Shown here: positions 7,467-16,277 of the stretch, piece after piece
Position numbering within the stretch: position 1 is the stretch's first letter
Layout of the letters: every line of letters begins with the position of its first letter
DNA from: Cyanobacterium sp. T60_A2020_053
GTDB lineage: Bacteria; Cyanobacteriota; Cyanobacteriia; Cyanobacteriales; Cyanobacteriaceae
Assembly (NCBI GenBank): GCA_015272165.1
Contig: JACYMF010000062.1
Coordinates: 1 to 44,548, forward strand
DNA length: 44,548 nucleotides
Direction of reading: 5' to 3'
Position numbers and translations under genes: made by a program
The notes under the pieces: model-generated
What the model saw: the letters and a program-made list of their open reading frames with translations, nothing else
Database searches by the model: none
Told to the model about the DNA's origin: nothing

Positions 7467-8819
7467 TTATTTTGCTTCCGATTCCACCACTTCGGCTTCA
7501 TCTTTAAAGACAGCTTTTAGTAAGGGGGGCGCTACAAAGGTGGTTGCAATTACCATGACAATAATAGCCGCTTCGGTGGCAGGGGATAAAGCACCACTGG
7601 CAGAGCCAACTCCTGCAAATACTAAGCCCACTTCTCCCCTTGGCACCATGCCCACACCAACGGCAAGTTTGTTGATATTAGGTTGCCCCCAGATACTAAA
7701 ACCAGCGACAACTTTACCGACAATAGCAACAACAATTAAGAAAGAAGCAATAATTAAACCTTCTCTATTGCTAGGAATAGCTGGATTTAATACGCCTAAA
7801 TCTGTTCTAGCGCCCACACACACAAAGAAAATCGGCACGAATAAATCAGCAACGGGGATAATTTGTTCTTCTAATTCTTTTTGTTTGTCGGTTTCTGCTA
7901 AGACTAAACCGGCAGCAAATGCGCCTAAAATTCCTTCTAATTGGATAACGTTAGCAATGTAAGCCAAAATGAAGGCAAAAATAATTCCTGTGATTAATAT
8001 TTGCCCTCTGGTTTTCATTTGATTAACTAAACCTACTAAGGCTGGGGTGATTAATCTACCGATTAAAATTGTGCCAATCAAAAAGGTGGCGGCACTGACG
8101 ATAAGGATAATAACTTGATTGATTTGTATTTCTCCAGTTTTGACTAAGCTACCGACAACAGCTAAAACGATGATACCGAGAATATCGTCTAAAACGGCGG
8201 CGCCGATGATAATTTGTCCTTCTTTGGAGCTTAATTTGCCTAATTCTGCTAATACTTTGGCGGTAATACCGATACTGGTGGCGGTAAGTGCTGCCCCTGC
8301 AAAAACGGAAGGGATTAACGGTAAGCCAAAGAGATAAACTAATCCGGCTGTGCCTAGGGCGAAGGGCGCTGTTACTCCGACTACTGCGACGATGGCGGCA
8401 GAAGGTCCAACTTTGATTAATTCTTTTAAGTCTGATTCTAAGCCAATTTCAAATAGGAGGATAATTACTCCTAATTCTGATAAGACGGAAATAACTTCGC
8501 TTATGCTATCAAATACTAAACCGCTTTCGCCGGGAGTAAGATTAGCGGTGGTTTGCAATAGCTGAATGATTAATGAATCGGTAGCTTCCATGCCTCCTTC
8601 GGGAAAAACTAACAGTTTAAGAACGGAAATACCAATTACTACACCGCCTACTAATTCGCCTAAGACGGAGGGAAGATTGATTCTTGAACAAAGTTCTCCT
8701 CCTAGTTTACTGGCAAAGTAGATAATGACTAAACTTAACAATACTCCTGCTAATACTAAGGAAGGGTTAGCGGTTTCTGCTTCTGTGGCAGTGGCTAAAA
8801 TTGGCTTAATCCAAGACAT
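7467..8819 (-). CDS. CPA2-family cation:proton antiporter (NhaS3/KefB-like)
   Basis: A 450-residue membrane protein with about 12-13 helices and no cytoplasmic regulatory domain. The ion-binding pair D211-D212 lies in AAVLDDILGI, the hallmark of electrogenic CPA2 exchangers, and LPSVLGELVGGVVIG marks the first core helices. It would exchange Na+ or K+ for protons across the plasma or thylakoid membrane. Synechocystis NhaS3, an essential thylakoid Na+/H+ antiporter, is a similar short CPA2 protein, so that is the nearest functional guess, but the subfamily cannot be fixed by eye. It is monocistronic, flanked by repeats upstream of its stop. Confidence 0.85.
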   Translation of the reverse strand: MSWIKPILATATEAETANPSLVLAGVLLSLVIIYFASKLGGELCSRINLPSVLGELVGGVVIGISVLKLLVFPEGGMEATDSLIIQLLQTTANLTPGESGLVFDSISEVISVLSELGVIILLFEIGLESDLKELIKVGPSAAIVAVVGVTAPFALGTAGLVYLFGLPLIPSVFAGAALTATSIGITAKVLAELGKLSSKEGQIIIGAAVLDDILGIIVLAVVGSLVKTGEIQINQVIILIVSAATFLIGTILIGRLITPALVGLVNQMKTRGQILITGIIFAFILAYIANVIQLEGILGAFAAGLVLAETDKQKELEEQIIPVADLFVPIFFVCVGARTDLGVLNPAIPSNREGLIIASFLIVVAIVGKVVAGFSIWGQPNINKLAVGVGMVPRGEVGLVFAGVGSASGALSPATEAAIIVMVIATTFVAPPLLKAVFKDEAEVVESEAK

Positions 8820-9005
8820 AAGTTTTATTTATCTTTTTACTAAAAAATTAATCTGTTATTTTTTCATTTTTCCTAGATTATCATAATGTTTCTCTTTTCT
8901 TACGGGGGTCGGGCGCTAAAATCTCTAATGATATTGATTAAATATTGGTATTATTAACTACAAATTATTTGTTTATCTTATGAGTATGTTTAGTTTTAAT
9001 TGTTT

Positions 9006-9446
9006 ATGAAAAATCAAAGTAATAATTTAGGGATTATTGGTTGGCGTGAATATATTTCTTTTCCTGAGTTTCAGGTTGATTCGATTAAGGCAAAGATTGA
9101 TACGGGCGCTAAAACATCGGCTTTACACGCTTTCAATGTTCATTTAGTAGAAATAGAGGGCAAAAATGTGGTCAATTTTGAGATTCATCCTTTACAAAAA
9201 AATAATCACTTAATTGTTAAGGCTTCAGCGCCCTTCACCGAATATCGAGAGATCAAAAATTCGGGAGGAAAAGTAGAAAAACGCCCCGTTATTACTACAT
9301 CGATTACCATGGGAAAATATCAATGGCAAATTGAATTAACTTTGACTAATCGAGATACCATGGGATTTAGAATGTTGTTGGGTCGAGATGCTGTTAAAAA
9401 TCGCTTTTTAGTTCATTGTGGTAAATCTTTTCTAACAAGTTACTAA
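9006..9446 (+). CDS. putative ATP-dependent zinc protease (PF05618, RimK-associated type)
   Basis: A 146-residue protein with the retropepsin-like pattern of PF05618: KIDTGAKTSALHA near the N-terminus and MLLGRDAV near the C-terminus. The DTGA motif supplies the active-site aspartate. These proteins often sit beside rimK, but no rimK is present here, so its partner is unknown. A TTG six bases upstream extends the frame, but the ATG at 9006 is preferred. The spacer before it (8820-9005) holds one GGGCGC motif and no gene. Confidence 0.8.
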   Translation: MKNQSNNLGIIGWREYISFPEFQVDSIKAKIDTGAKTSALHAFNVHLVEIEGKNVVNFEIHPLQKNNHLIVKASAPFTEYREIKNSGGKVEKRPVITTSITMGKYQWQIELTLTNRDTMGFRMLLGRDAVKNRFLVHCGKSFLTSY

Positions 9447-9457
9447 CTGCCTAACTA

Positions 9458-9487
9458 TTGACACAAAAACTAAAATCAAGGTACAAT
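9458..9487 (+). promoter_or_regulatory. sigma-70 type promoter of rplU-rpmA
   Basis: A perfect -35 TTGACA (9458-9463), an 18-base spacer, and -10 TACAAT (9482-9487). Transcription should start near 9494, giving a leader of about 97 bases before rplU. This is the cleanest promoter in the window. Confidence 0.8.
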
Positions 9488-9493
9488 GGATGA

Positions 9494-9590
9494 TTGTGTC
9501 TAACATCCTGTTCGGATCAGGTTAGGGCATAACTAAAAGTAGAAAGTAAATTTCTGCTACCTGTACGGCAGTATATCAAAGGAAAATATT
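9494..9590 (+). promoter_or_regulatory. structured leader of rplU mRNA, candidate autoregulatory element
   Basis: Two hairpins are visible. The first pairs CTAAC with GTTAG and CCTG with CAGG around a TTCGGAT loop (about 9499-9525). The second is AGTAGAAA / TTTCTGCT, eight pairs with one G-U (about 9539-9559). An AAAGGAAA ribosome site follows. Ribosomal protein leaders of this kind often bind the encoded protein; whether bL21 does so here is inference. Confidence 0.45.
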
Positions 9591-9968
9591 ATGACTTACG
9601 CAATTATCGAAATTTGCGGTAAACAACTAAAAGTTGAACCCGGCAGATTTTATGAATTAGATCGATTTGACATGGAAGTTGATGAAGAATTAACGGTAGA
9701 TAAGGTTTTATTACTCAATCATGAGGGGGATATCCAAGTAGGACAACCTTATGTGGAGGGCGCTTCCATCAACGGCACAATTTTACGCCATAGCCGGGGT
9801 AGAAAAGTGATTGTTTATAAAATGCAACCTAAAAAGAAAACCCGTAAAAAAAGAGGGCATAGACAAGAATTAAGTCGTTTAATGATTAATTCTATCAGTC
9901 TCAACGGTAATGTTATCGCCGAAAAATCAGCAGAAGAAAGTAGCCAAGAAGTTATTTTACAAGGCTAA
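9591..9968 (+). CDS. rplU: 50S ribosomal protein bL21
   Basis: A 125-residue protein beginning MTYAIIEICGKQLKVEPGRF, the bL21 start, with the signature region KMQPKKKTRKKRGHRQ (about 81-96). It is longer than the E. coli protein (103) because of an acidic C-terminal tail after about residue 105, as in other cyanobacterial L21. bL21 binds 23S rRNA in the large subunit. Its promoter and leader lie directly upstream, and rpmA follows after 50 bases, the usual bacterial order. Confidence 0.97.
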   Translation: MTYAIIEICGKQLKVEPGRFYELDRFDMEVDEELTVDKVLLLNHEGDIQVGQPYVEGASINGTILRHSRGRKVIVYKMQPKKKTRKKRGHRQELSRLMINSISLNGNVIAEKSAEESSQEVILQG

Positions 9969-10018
9969 ACTGTCAAAATAATCTACACTAGATTAAGTAA
10001 TTATAGGAGAAATTAACA

Positions 10019-10288
10019 ATGGCACATAAAAAGGGTACAGGTAGTACCAGAAACGGAAGAGATTCTAATTCTAAGCGCTTAGGCGTAAAACGTTACGGTG
10101 GTGAAACTGTTAAAGCTGGTAATATTATCATCCGTCAACGTGGTACAAAAGTTCACCCGGGTGAAAATGTCGGTAGAGGTAGTGATGATACTCTCTTTGC
10201 TTTAATTCCGGGTGTTGTTAAGTTTGAGTATAAATCACGCTCTCAGAAAAAAGTTAGCGTTTATCCTATTGAAGTATCTGCTTCTTAG
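10019..10288 (+). CDS. rpmA: 50S ribosomal protein bL27
   Basis: An 89-residue protein with the bL27 N-terminal tail [16 protein letters not shown] that reaches the peptidyl transferase centre, followed by [10 protein letters not shown] and [15 protein letters not shown], the family signature. It begins directly as MAHKKG, with no cleavable Firmicutes-type extension. It is co-transcribed with rplU, with TAGGAGAAA as ribosome binding site, and ends at an intrinsic terminator 11 bases after the stop. Confidence 0.97.
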   Translation: MAHKKGTGSTRNGRDSNSKRLGVKRYGGETVKAGNIIIRQRGTKVHPGENVGRGSDDTLFALIPGVVKFEYKSRSQKKVSVYPIEVSAS

Positions 10289-10299
10289 TTTAATCAGGG

Positions 10300-10325
10300 C
10301 AAGGGGTTTTAACCCCTTGTTAAGT
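10300..10325 (+). terminator. intrinsic terminator of rplU-rpmA
   Basis: A stem CAAGGGG / CCCCTTG around TTTTAA (10300-10319), followed by TTAAGTTTTT. It belongs to the same AAGGGGTTTAAACCCCTT style as the terminators after rplI and phosphoketolase. Confidence 0.85.
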
Positions 10326-10553
10326 TTTTGAAAAAACAATTTATAGCAAAAATTATTCTTTAATCGCTTCATTTCGTGGATGATTTTATTTGCTAAATTC
10401 TTTTTTTTAATGATAATTAGTTTCGCTAATCTTAACCCATTTGTCTGATGTAGGGTGAAGGGCGCTGGTTAATAGAGTAAAATATAACTAGAAAAGTTAA
10501 TGTTTCAAAGAATATTATCACATTTAAAAAATACCCATTGATACTGTCATAGT

Positions 10554-11078
10554 ATGTCAAAAACTCTTTTATTACAACCAGATTTAGTATTGGGAGATAC
10601 TGTTATTCATTTAACCCCAGAAGTAATCCGAGCAAAAAATCTCAGAGGATTAGTATTAGATGTGGATGAAACTCTTATACCTTTTCGAGAAAGTGAATTA
10701 TCTCCAGAATTATTACAATGGGTGACAGAAATTCGTCCTTTTGTTGATTTATGGTTAGTGAGTAATAATTTGAGTCGCAATCGTATTGGTAATATTGCTG
10801 ATGCCTTGAATGTACCATATATATTTGGAGCGGGAAAGCCCTCACGAAAAAAACTTCGTCAAGCGGTGGAAGCAATGAAACATCCAGTTAATCAAGTGGC
10901 AATGGTGGGAGATCGAATTTTTACGGATGTTTTAGCTGGTAATCGGTTAGGAATGTTTACTATATTAGTTGAACCGATGGTTGTTAATGTCGAAAGTTCA
11001 GCAGATAACTTTTTTTCTATCCGTAATTTTGAAGTATGGTTTTCTCAAAAAATTGGAATTTCTCTTTATAAAAGTTAA
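10554..11078 (+). CDS. YqeG family HAD IIIA-type phosphatase
   Basis: A 174-residue protein with all HAD motifs. The nucleophile and acid D36/D38 lie in LDVDETLI, motif II is VSNN (69-72), the conserved lysine is K95 in GAGKPSRKK, and motif IV is GDRIFTD (D120, D125). YqeG proteins act on small phosphorylated substrates; the plant relative PGPP1 dephosphorylates phosphatidylglycerophosphate, so a role in making phosphatidylglycerol, needed by photosystems, is plausible but inferred. It is monocistronic, with a 265-bp spacer upstream containing only a GGGCGCTGG motif and AT-rich DNA. Confidence 0.9.
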   Translation: MSKTLLLQPDLVLGDTVIHLTPEVIRAKNLRGLVLDVDETLIPFRESELSPELLQWVTEIRPFVDLWLVSNNLSRNRIGNIADALNVPYIFGAGKPSRKKLRQAVEAMKHPVNQVAMVGDRIFTDVLAGNRLGMFTILVEPMVVNVESSADNFFSIRNFEVWFSQKIGISLYKS

Positions 11079-11182
11079 TTTTATTTACATTACTTTATAT
11101 AATAAGACATTATCTTACAAATTATTAAATAAATCTTAAGAAAAATCCATAAGTTTACAGAATATGTGATTATAATTGTATG

Positions 11183-11281
11183 AATAAATTGAGGTCAGCT
11201 TATATAAAGACCTTAAGTATAAACAAACAAACATAAAATAAGGGCGCATCTACCTAGGTGGAGTGCGCCTTGATTTTTTGT
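11183..11281 (+). ncRNA. candidate small RNA ending in a strong hairpin terminator
   Basis: A TATAAT lies at 11171-11176, without a clear -35. The putative RNA starts near 11183 and would fold an AGGTC...GACCT hairpin (about 11192-11213). It then has an unpaired AAACAAACAAACATAAAATA stretch before the terminator at 11240-11279. It could instead be just the 3' end of the YqeG transcript. Support is structural only. Confidence 0.3.
11240..11279 (+). terminator. long-stem intrinsic terminator
   Basis: AAGGGCGCATCTACC pairs with GGTGGAGTGCGCCTT, with small bulges, followed by GATTTTTT. It ends the YqeG transcript or the candidate small RNA. The GGGCGC/GCGCCC core and CCACC arms recur in palindromes at 11320-11336 and 43504-43523. 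Confidence 0.75.
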
Positions 11282-11345
11282 TAACATAAACACATCACTT
11301 TTTCATCAAACCTGATTCGGAGTGCGCCCTCCACCGTTACGAAAG

Positions 11346-11744
11346 TTAAGTTAATGAGAGAAAAGATTTAATTTGACTCACAAATTCATCTTGACTAACA
11401 ATGGGTTTAGTGATATAACCATCAGCGCCACTCAACTCCAAAAAATACTCTTTATCTCCCTGCATAGCATGGGCGGTAATCAAAATTACAGGGATATTTT
11501 CACTGATTTGATCAGCTTTAATTAATTGAGTAATTCTAATGCCATCAACAGGTTTATCATCATAAAAACTATTAGATAAAGATACATCCATTAATATTAA
11601 ATCTACCTTTCCTGATGTAGTAACATCAATTATTTCCTTAACGTTTTCCGTGCCAATAATATCAAATCCGCCCCTTTTACTTAAAATTTTACTAAAAACT
11701 TTAAGATTAATAGGGTCATCTTCTACAATTAAAATCGTTGTCAT
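11346..11744 (-). CDS. single-domain response regulator (CheY-like)
   Basis: A 132-residue receiver domain with no output domain. The acidic pair ED (8-9), phosphoacceptor D53 in LILMDVS, T90 in ILITAHA and K113 in ITKP are all present. Its ATG overlaps the stop of the DASH cryptochrome gene by four bases (ATGA), so the two are translationally coupled and probably work in one pathway. A loop of about ten extra residues after D53 distinguishes it from plain CheY. No kinase gene is adjacent. Confidence 0.93.
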   Translation of the reverse strand: MTTILIVEDDPINLKVFSKILSKRGGFDIIGTENVKEIIDVTTSGKVDLILMDVSLSNSFYDDKPVDGIRITQLIKADQISENIPVILITAHAMQGDKEYFLELSGADGYITKPIVSQDEFVSQIKSFLSLT

Positions 11745-13201
11745 TTACTAGCACCCAAATAAACTTTCTCATTATGTTTAACAGACTTAAAAAAGTCCAC
11801 TATGGGACGAGGGTAATCTACCCCTAATTGTACTTTATATCTTTTTTGCTCTTCTGGGGATAATTGCCAAGGTTCATGGATTTTCTCTCCTTTGACGGGC
11901 GCTATTTCTGGCAACCAATGGCGTAGATAATCCCCTTTATAATCATAGTCTTTAGATTGTTTGGGAATATTAAAATAACGGAATGCTCGTGCATCATTAC
12001 CCACCCCGGCGGTGTAATTCCAATTACCCCAATTACTACACACATCATAATCAATTAACAAAGACTCGAACCACTCAGCGCCCATCTGCCAATTTATACC
12101 GAGATTTTTTGTTAAAAAACTAGCGACATTTTGTCGTCCTCGATTAGACATAAAACCAGTGGTTTTTAATTCTCTCATGTTAGCATCAATGAGGGGATAA
12201 CCCGTTTTTCCTTCAGTCCATAATTCAAATAATTGCCAATTTTCCTGCCAAGGAAAATCAAATTGTTGTAAACCAGATTTAAGAAATATTTTTGAGCCAT
12301 ATTTCAAGGTAGTAAAACGGAAAAAATCACGCCACAATAATTCAAATATTAGCCAATAAGTAGAATCATTTTTAACTCTTTCTACTTCATATTTTTCGAT
12401 TTCTGTATAAATTAAGCGAGGAGAAATGCAACCACAAGCTAACCAAGCTGAGAATTTTGATGAATAGTCACCTCCTAACATTCCGTTTCTAGTTTCTTTA
12501 TATTTACTGATTAAATCACTATCCCAAAGGTAATATTCTAATCTTTTTAAGGCTTCAGTTTCTCCACCAATAAATTTTAATACTCCTAATTCGCTGACTT
12601 TAAAATTATCATGTCCTAATTCTTTTAAAGTAGGTATTTTTCCTAAGTCGATATTAGGTAATGATGGTAATTTTTCAGGAGTTTTAAAAGGTTCATATAC
12701 TTCGCTTTTTTTCTCTACTTGTTTACGAAAGTTAGTAAATAAATCTGGTAAGTTATCAATGGTAAAGGGTAAATCTTCGGGATAATAAAGGGTACTTTGC
12801 CAAAAAGTTTTTACTTTAATGTTGTGTTGTTCTAATTTTCTAGTTAATTTTTTTTCGATTTTAATTTCTTCTGCGGTAGCTTCTTCTGAAAAATATACTT
12901 CGTCAATATGATATTGTTGAGCAATTTCGCTAATAATATCTTCTGTTTTACCTTTTCTAATAATTAAGTCACTACCTAATTTTTGTAAAGATTTTTGTAA
13001 ATCTGCTACACTTTCGATGATGAATTTTGCTCTAAATTGACCTGTTTTATCAAAACCAAAGGAAGTTTTACTGTAGCTACGATCATCAAAACAATATAAG
13101 GGTAAAATATTGTTGGCTTTATTTTCTATGGCTTGATAAATACATTCTTGATCGTGGATTCTTAAATCATTACGAAACCAAATTAAAACATTTTTTGCCA
13201 T
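11741..13201 (-). CDS. cry: cryptochrome DASH / DASH-type photolyase
   Basis: A 486-residue flavoprotein. The N-terminal alpha/beta photolyase domain (about 1-135) begins VLIWFRNDLRIHD. The C-terminal FAD domain contains GGDYSSKFSAWLACGCISPR, the LLWRDFF helix, TGFMSNRGRQNVASF, and NWNYTAGVGNDARAFRYFN, which are typical of the DASH class with folate and FAD. DASH proteins repair cyclobutane dimers in single-stranded DNA and may signal in blue light; Synechocystis Sll1629 is the reference. The coupled receiver gene just downstream is the notable context. Confidence 0.93.
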   Translation of the reverse strand: MAKNVLIWFRNDLRIHDQECIYQAIENKANNILPLYCFDDRSYSKTSFGFDKTGQFRAKFIIESVADLQKSLQKLGSDLIIRKGKTEDIISEIAQQYHIDEVYFSEEATAEEIKIEKKLTRKLEQHNIKVKTFWQSTLYYPEDLPFTIDNLPDLFTNFRKQVEKKSEVYEPFKTPEKLPSLPNIDLGKIPTLKELGHDNFKVSELGVLKFIGGETEALKRLEYYLWDSDLISKYKETRNGMLGGDYSSKFSAWLACGCISPRLIYTEIEKYEVERVKNDSTYWLIFELLWRDFFRFTTLKYGSKIFLKSGLQQFDFPWQENWQLFELWTEGKTGYPLIDANMRELKTTGFMSNRGRQNVASFLTKNLGINWQMGAEWFESLLIDYDVCSNWGNWNYTAGVGNDARAFRYFNIPKQSKDYDYKGDYLRHWLPEIAPVKGEKIHEPWQLSPEEQKRYKVQLGVDYPRPIVDFFKSVKHNEKVYLGASK

Positions 13202-13800
13202 TTTCTTTTATTTTAAAATTTTATCTTATTATACTCTGTCGTGTTCTAATATTACAATGATAGTTTTAAACAATAATCCGCTTTGCAATAAATCGGCAAA
13301 GCCAATAGCTAGAGTGATATATAGCAATTATTGTGAAGATTAGCGCTAAGCAATCACGAAGTGGTGATCCCCCTAAATCCCCCTTAAAAAGCAGGGTGTT
13401 TTCAAAGTCAGGATCAAAATTGATTTGTTTTTGACAAGAAGACAATATAAGGATGATCCCCCCCAACCCCCCTTAAAAAGGGGGGAGATTCAGGGAGACA
13501 GGAGGATTTTTTACTATTAATTGATTTATTAGTAGTTAAAAACCTCTGAATTTCAGATTATTGGCTAGTTTGAGAAACTAACATTTTTGAGAATGAAAAC
13601 GCCCTGCTTAAAAAGGGGGACTTGAGAATAATAAAAGTGCCTCATTGTCATGAAAAACGCTATAAAATTACTTTTAAAAATATATTTTACTGTGATGAAA
13701 GATAAAATCTATAAAAAAAGGGTAAGTTTATTGCAGTTTCTTAGAAATAATTTATATTCACTGTATGTTATACTTAAATATTTTAAATAATTATTAAAAA
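13202..13800. repeat. 600-bp spacer with GATCCCCC/TTAAAAAGGGGG repeats
   Basis: At least three partial copies of a cyanobacterial-style repeat are present: GATCCCCCTAAATCCCCCTT (13369-13388), a longer C-run version with TTAAAAAGGGGGGAG (13453-13487), and TGCTTAAAAAGGGGGA (13605-13620). A copy of the CCTCATTGTCATGAAAAACG repeat (about 13641-13660) matches 5670-5690. A 66-codon minus-strand frame here is made of these repeats and is not called. A TATACT box lies about 30 bases before the next gene. Confidence 0.6.
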
Positions 13801-15024
13801 ATGGTTAATTCTTCAGCAATAATCAATCAGGCAATCGAAACATTAAATCCGACTTTTCAAGCTATAGATTTACATATCAAAAAAAACTTAGAAAAAGTAT
13901 TACAAGCCTTCCGAGAATATAAAGTCGGTGTTCATCATTTTAGCAGTGTTACGGGCTACGGTCATGATGATTTGGGTCGAGAAGTATTAGATCAGGTGTA
14001 CGCTAGGGTGATGGGCGCCCCTCACGCCGGGGTGAGAGTGCAGATTGTTTCCGGCACTCATGCCATCGCTTCTTGTTTGTTTGGGGTATTGCGCCCGGGT
14101 GATGAAATGTTGGCGGTGGCTGGACATCCTTATGATACTTTAGAGGAAGTTATCGGCATCAGGGGAGAAAAACAAGGTTCTTTAAAGGATTTTAACATCG
14201 GTTATCGTGAATTGGCACTAACTCCAGATGGTAAAATTGATTGGCAAAATCTCTCTACTGCCATCAAATCTAACACTAAATTAGTTTTGATTCAGCGCTC
14301 TTGCGGTTACAGTTGGCGTGAGAGTTTATCTATTTCTGATATAGCACAAATTATCGAAATTGTCAAGGGTCAAAATCCTGAAACGGTGTGTTTTGTGGAT
14401 AATTGTTATGGGGAATTTATCGATACCGTTGAACCGACGGCGGTGGGCGCTGATTTGATGGCTGGTTCATTGATCAAAAATCCGGGAGGGACGATTGTGA
14501 CGGCGGGGGGATACATTGCCGGTAATGGTGAGTTGGTGGAGAGGGCGCTATGTCGAGTTACAGCGCCCGGCATCGGTAGCAGTGGGGGGGCGACTTTCGA
14601 CCAAAATCGGCTGTTATTTCAAGGGTTATTTTTAGCACCGCAAATGGTGGGGGAAGCCATGAAAAGTTCTCACCTGATTGCCACAGTATTTGACAAGTTA
14701 GGTTATGAAGTCAATCCGTCACCTTTTGCCCCTCGTCGTGATACCATTCAAGCCGTGAAGTTTAAAGAGGGGAGGGCGCTTATTGCTTTTTGTCGTACCA
14801 TTCAGAAATATTCCCCCGTGGGCTCGTATCTTGACCCTATTCCAGCGCCCATGCCCGGCTATGAAAGCGACTTGATTATGGCAGGAGGTACTTTTATTGA
14901 TGGTAGTACATCTGAACTATCTGCTGATGGTCCATTGCGAGAGCCTTATATTGCTTTTTGTCAAGGAGGAACTCATTGGACTCATACCGCCATTGCTTTA
15001 GAAGCTGTCTTGGCTGAATTGTAA
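13801..15024 (+). CDS. methionine gamma-lyase family PLP enzyme (PF06838, 'aluminum resistance protein')
   Basis: A 407-residue fold-type I PLP enzyme. VQIVSGTHAIASCLFGVLRP and MLAVAGHPYDTLEE form the cofactor pocket, VCFVDNCYGEF supplies the ring-binding aspartate, and MAGSLIKNPGGTI supplies the Schiff-base lysine. This matches PF06838, a conserved but poorly characterised family in cyanobacteria and Firmicutes, once linked to aluminium resistance. A Cys/Met lyase reaction is inferred from fold only. The gene is more GC-rich than its neighbours and holds several GGGCGC motifs. There is no clear ribosome binding site before the ATG. Confidence 0.9.
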   Translation: MVNSSAIINQAIETLNPTFQAIDLHIKKNLEKVLQAFREYKVGVHHFSSVTGYGHDDLGREVLDQVYARVMGAPHAGVRVQIVSGTHAIASCLFGVLRPGDEMLAVAGHPYDTLEEVIGIRGEKQGSLKDFNIGYRELALTPDGKIDWQNLSTAIKSNTKLVLIQRSCGYSWRESLSISDIAQIIEIVKGQNPETVCFVDNCYGEFIDTVEPTAVGADLMAGSLIKNPGGTIVTAGGYIAGNGELVERALCRVTAPGIGSSGGATFDQNRLLFQGLFLAPQMVGEAMKSSHLIATVFDKLGYEVNPSPFAPRRDTIQAVKFKEGRALIAFCRTIQKYSPVGSYLDPIPAPMPGYESDLIMAGGTFIDGSTSELSADGPLREPYIAFCQGGTHWTHTAIALEAVLAEL

Positions 15025-15141
15025 TGAACAATGGATAATTAATAATTATTTGTCAATTCTTAATTCGTAATTTTGTAACGCTAAATGGTTTAATATTTAA
15101 TATAATGATGACTAAAATTAGATATTTGTGAGGGTAAGATC

Positions 15142-16065
15142 GTGGATGGTGGCAACAATGAAAAAATAGTCGGCTACTTTATCGAAGAAGCCAAAGAGCA
15201 TTTAGAAACCATAGAAAAAGGCATATTAGACTTATCCTCAGTCATTGACGATGAAGAAAGCGTTAACGAACTGTTTAGGGCAGCGCACTCCATCAAAGGG
15301 GGCGCAGCTATGTTAGGTTTTACCAGTATCCAAACTACGGCGCACCGTCTCGAAGATGCTTTCAAGATTATTAAAGATCAAACCATCAAGCCTGATCAAA
15401 CTTTAGAAAGTTTATTTTTAAAAGCCTACGATATTTTACAAGACTTACTAGAACGTTTACAAGGACCTTTTGGCTTAAAAGAAGAAGAAGGAGAAAGCAT
15501 TATTCAAGCCGCCAGTCCTCATTTTACAGAATTACAAAACTATTTACAGCAGTTGGTGGATGGTGATATTCCTACCGCTCCAAAAATTACCTCCGCACAA
15601 GTTAAAAATTCCGCTCAGTCTCTTAGTTCTATTCCCGTTAATGAGATTGTTATGGAAATTAGACCGTTATTGCAACGTATGTTGGCAATTTTTAAACAGG
15701 AATCCACCACCGAAAATCGTCAACAGTTACAAGGATTATGTGATCGTCTCGTTGCCCTTGCACCGGAAGAAAATGGTTGGCAGAATTTACTCAAATGTTG
15801 TCAAAAAGCCATCGGTAATCCTAAGCATTCCTATCGTTTACTAGCGCCCGTCGTCATCAAGGAAATAAAACTAGCTGGGGATTGTTTAGAAGTGGGGAAG
15901 GGCGCTGAAATTGCGCCATCTCAAGGTTTAGAACAGTTAGCACAGGCAAAAACTCCCCAAATTTTACTTAGTTTAGACCCGGAAACTGCCGCCACAACTT
16001 TAACTCAAGTGTTTAATCGAGATCAGTTGTCTAAATTAGTCCGTTTGTTACAAGCTACGGGCTAA
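15142..16065 (+). CDS. HPt-domain protein, CheA-like N-terminal module
   Basis: A 307-residue protein with an HPt domain at about 1-105; the phosphoaccepting H49 lies in FRAAHSIKGGAAMLGF. This is the CheA P1 type, but no kinase core follows. The C-terminal part (about 160-307) is mainly helical and matches nothing I recognise. It would accept and pass on phosphate between kinases and receiver domains. The frame starts with GTG; no ATG is available upstream. No chemotaxis genes are nearby, so the partner is unknown. Confidence 0.85.
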   Translation: MDGGNNEKIVGYFIEEAKEHLETIEKGILDLSSVIDDEESVNELFRAAHSIKGGAAMLGFTSIQTTAHRLEDAFKIIKDQTIKPDQTLESLFLKAYDILQDLLERLQGPFGLKEEEGESIIQAASPHFTELQNYLQQLVDGDIPTAPKITSAQVKNSAQSLSSIPVNEIVMEIRPLLQRMLAIFKQESTTENRQQLQGLCDRLVALAPEENGWQNLLKCCQKAIGNPKHSYRLLAPVVIKEIKLAGDCLEVGKGAEIAPSQGLEQLAQAKTPQILLSLDPETAATTLTQVFNRDQLSKLVRLLQATG

Positions 16066-16142
16066 GATGAAACTAAGATTTAGTTATCTAATGTATTCAT
16101 TCATTACCTGAACAAGATATTATTAATATCAGTATTTTTTGT

Positions 16143-16186
16143 TTCTCGCAAAGGCGCAAAGACGCAAAGGTAATCTTTGTGATAAT
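16143..16186. repeat. GCGCAAAGACGCAAAG repeat, copy 1
   Basis: GCAAAGGCGCAAAGACGCAAAG followed by AATCTTTGTGA recurs in shortened form at about 32188-32221 (ACGCAACGCAAAG, AATCTTTGTGA). It is a dispersed non-coding repeat in the spacer before the next gene; the rest of 16066-16277 is AT-rich. Confidence 0.6.
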
Positions 16187-16277
16187 CCAAAGTGTTGTTG
16201 AACTAAAAAATATGAGTAAGTTTGTCTCAAAGGTTATAAAATCACTGTAATTACTAATTAATGATTGACAAAAGATC

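Noticed and set aside
13266-13466. 66-codon minus-strand reading frame
   Set aside because: It is built from GATCCCCC/TTAAAAAGGGG repeats, has no ribosome site and resembles no protein.
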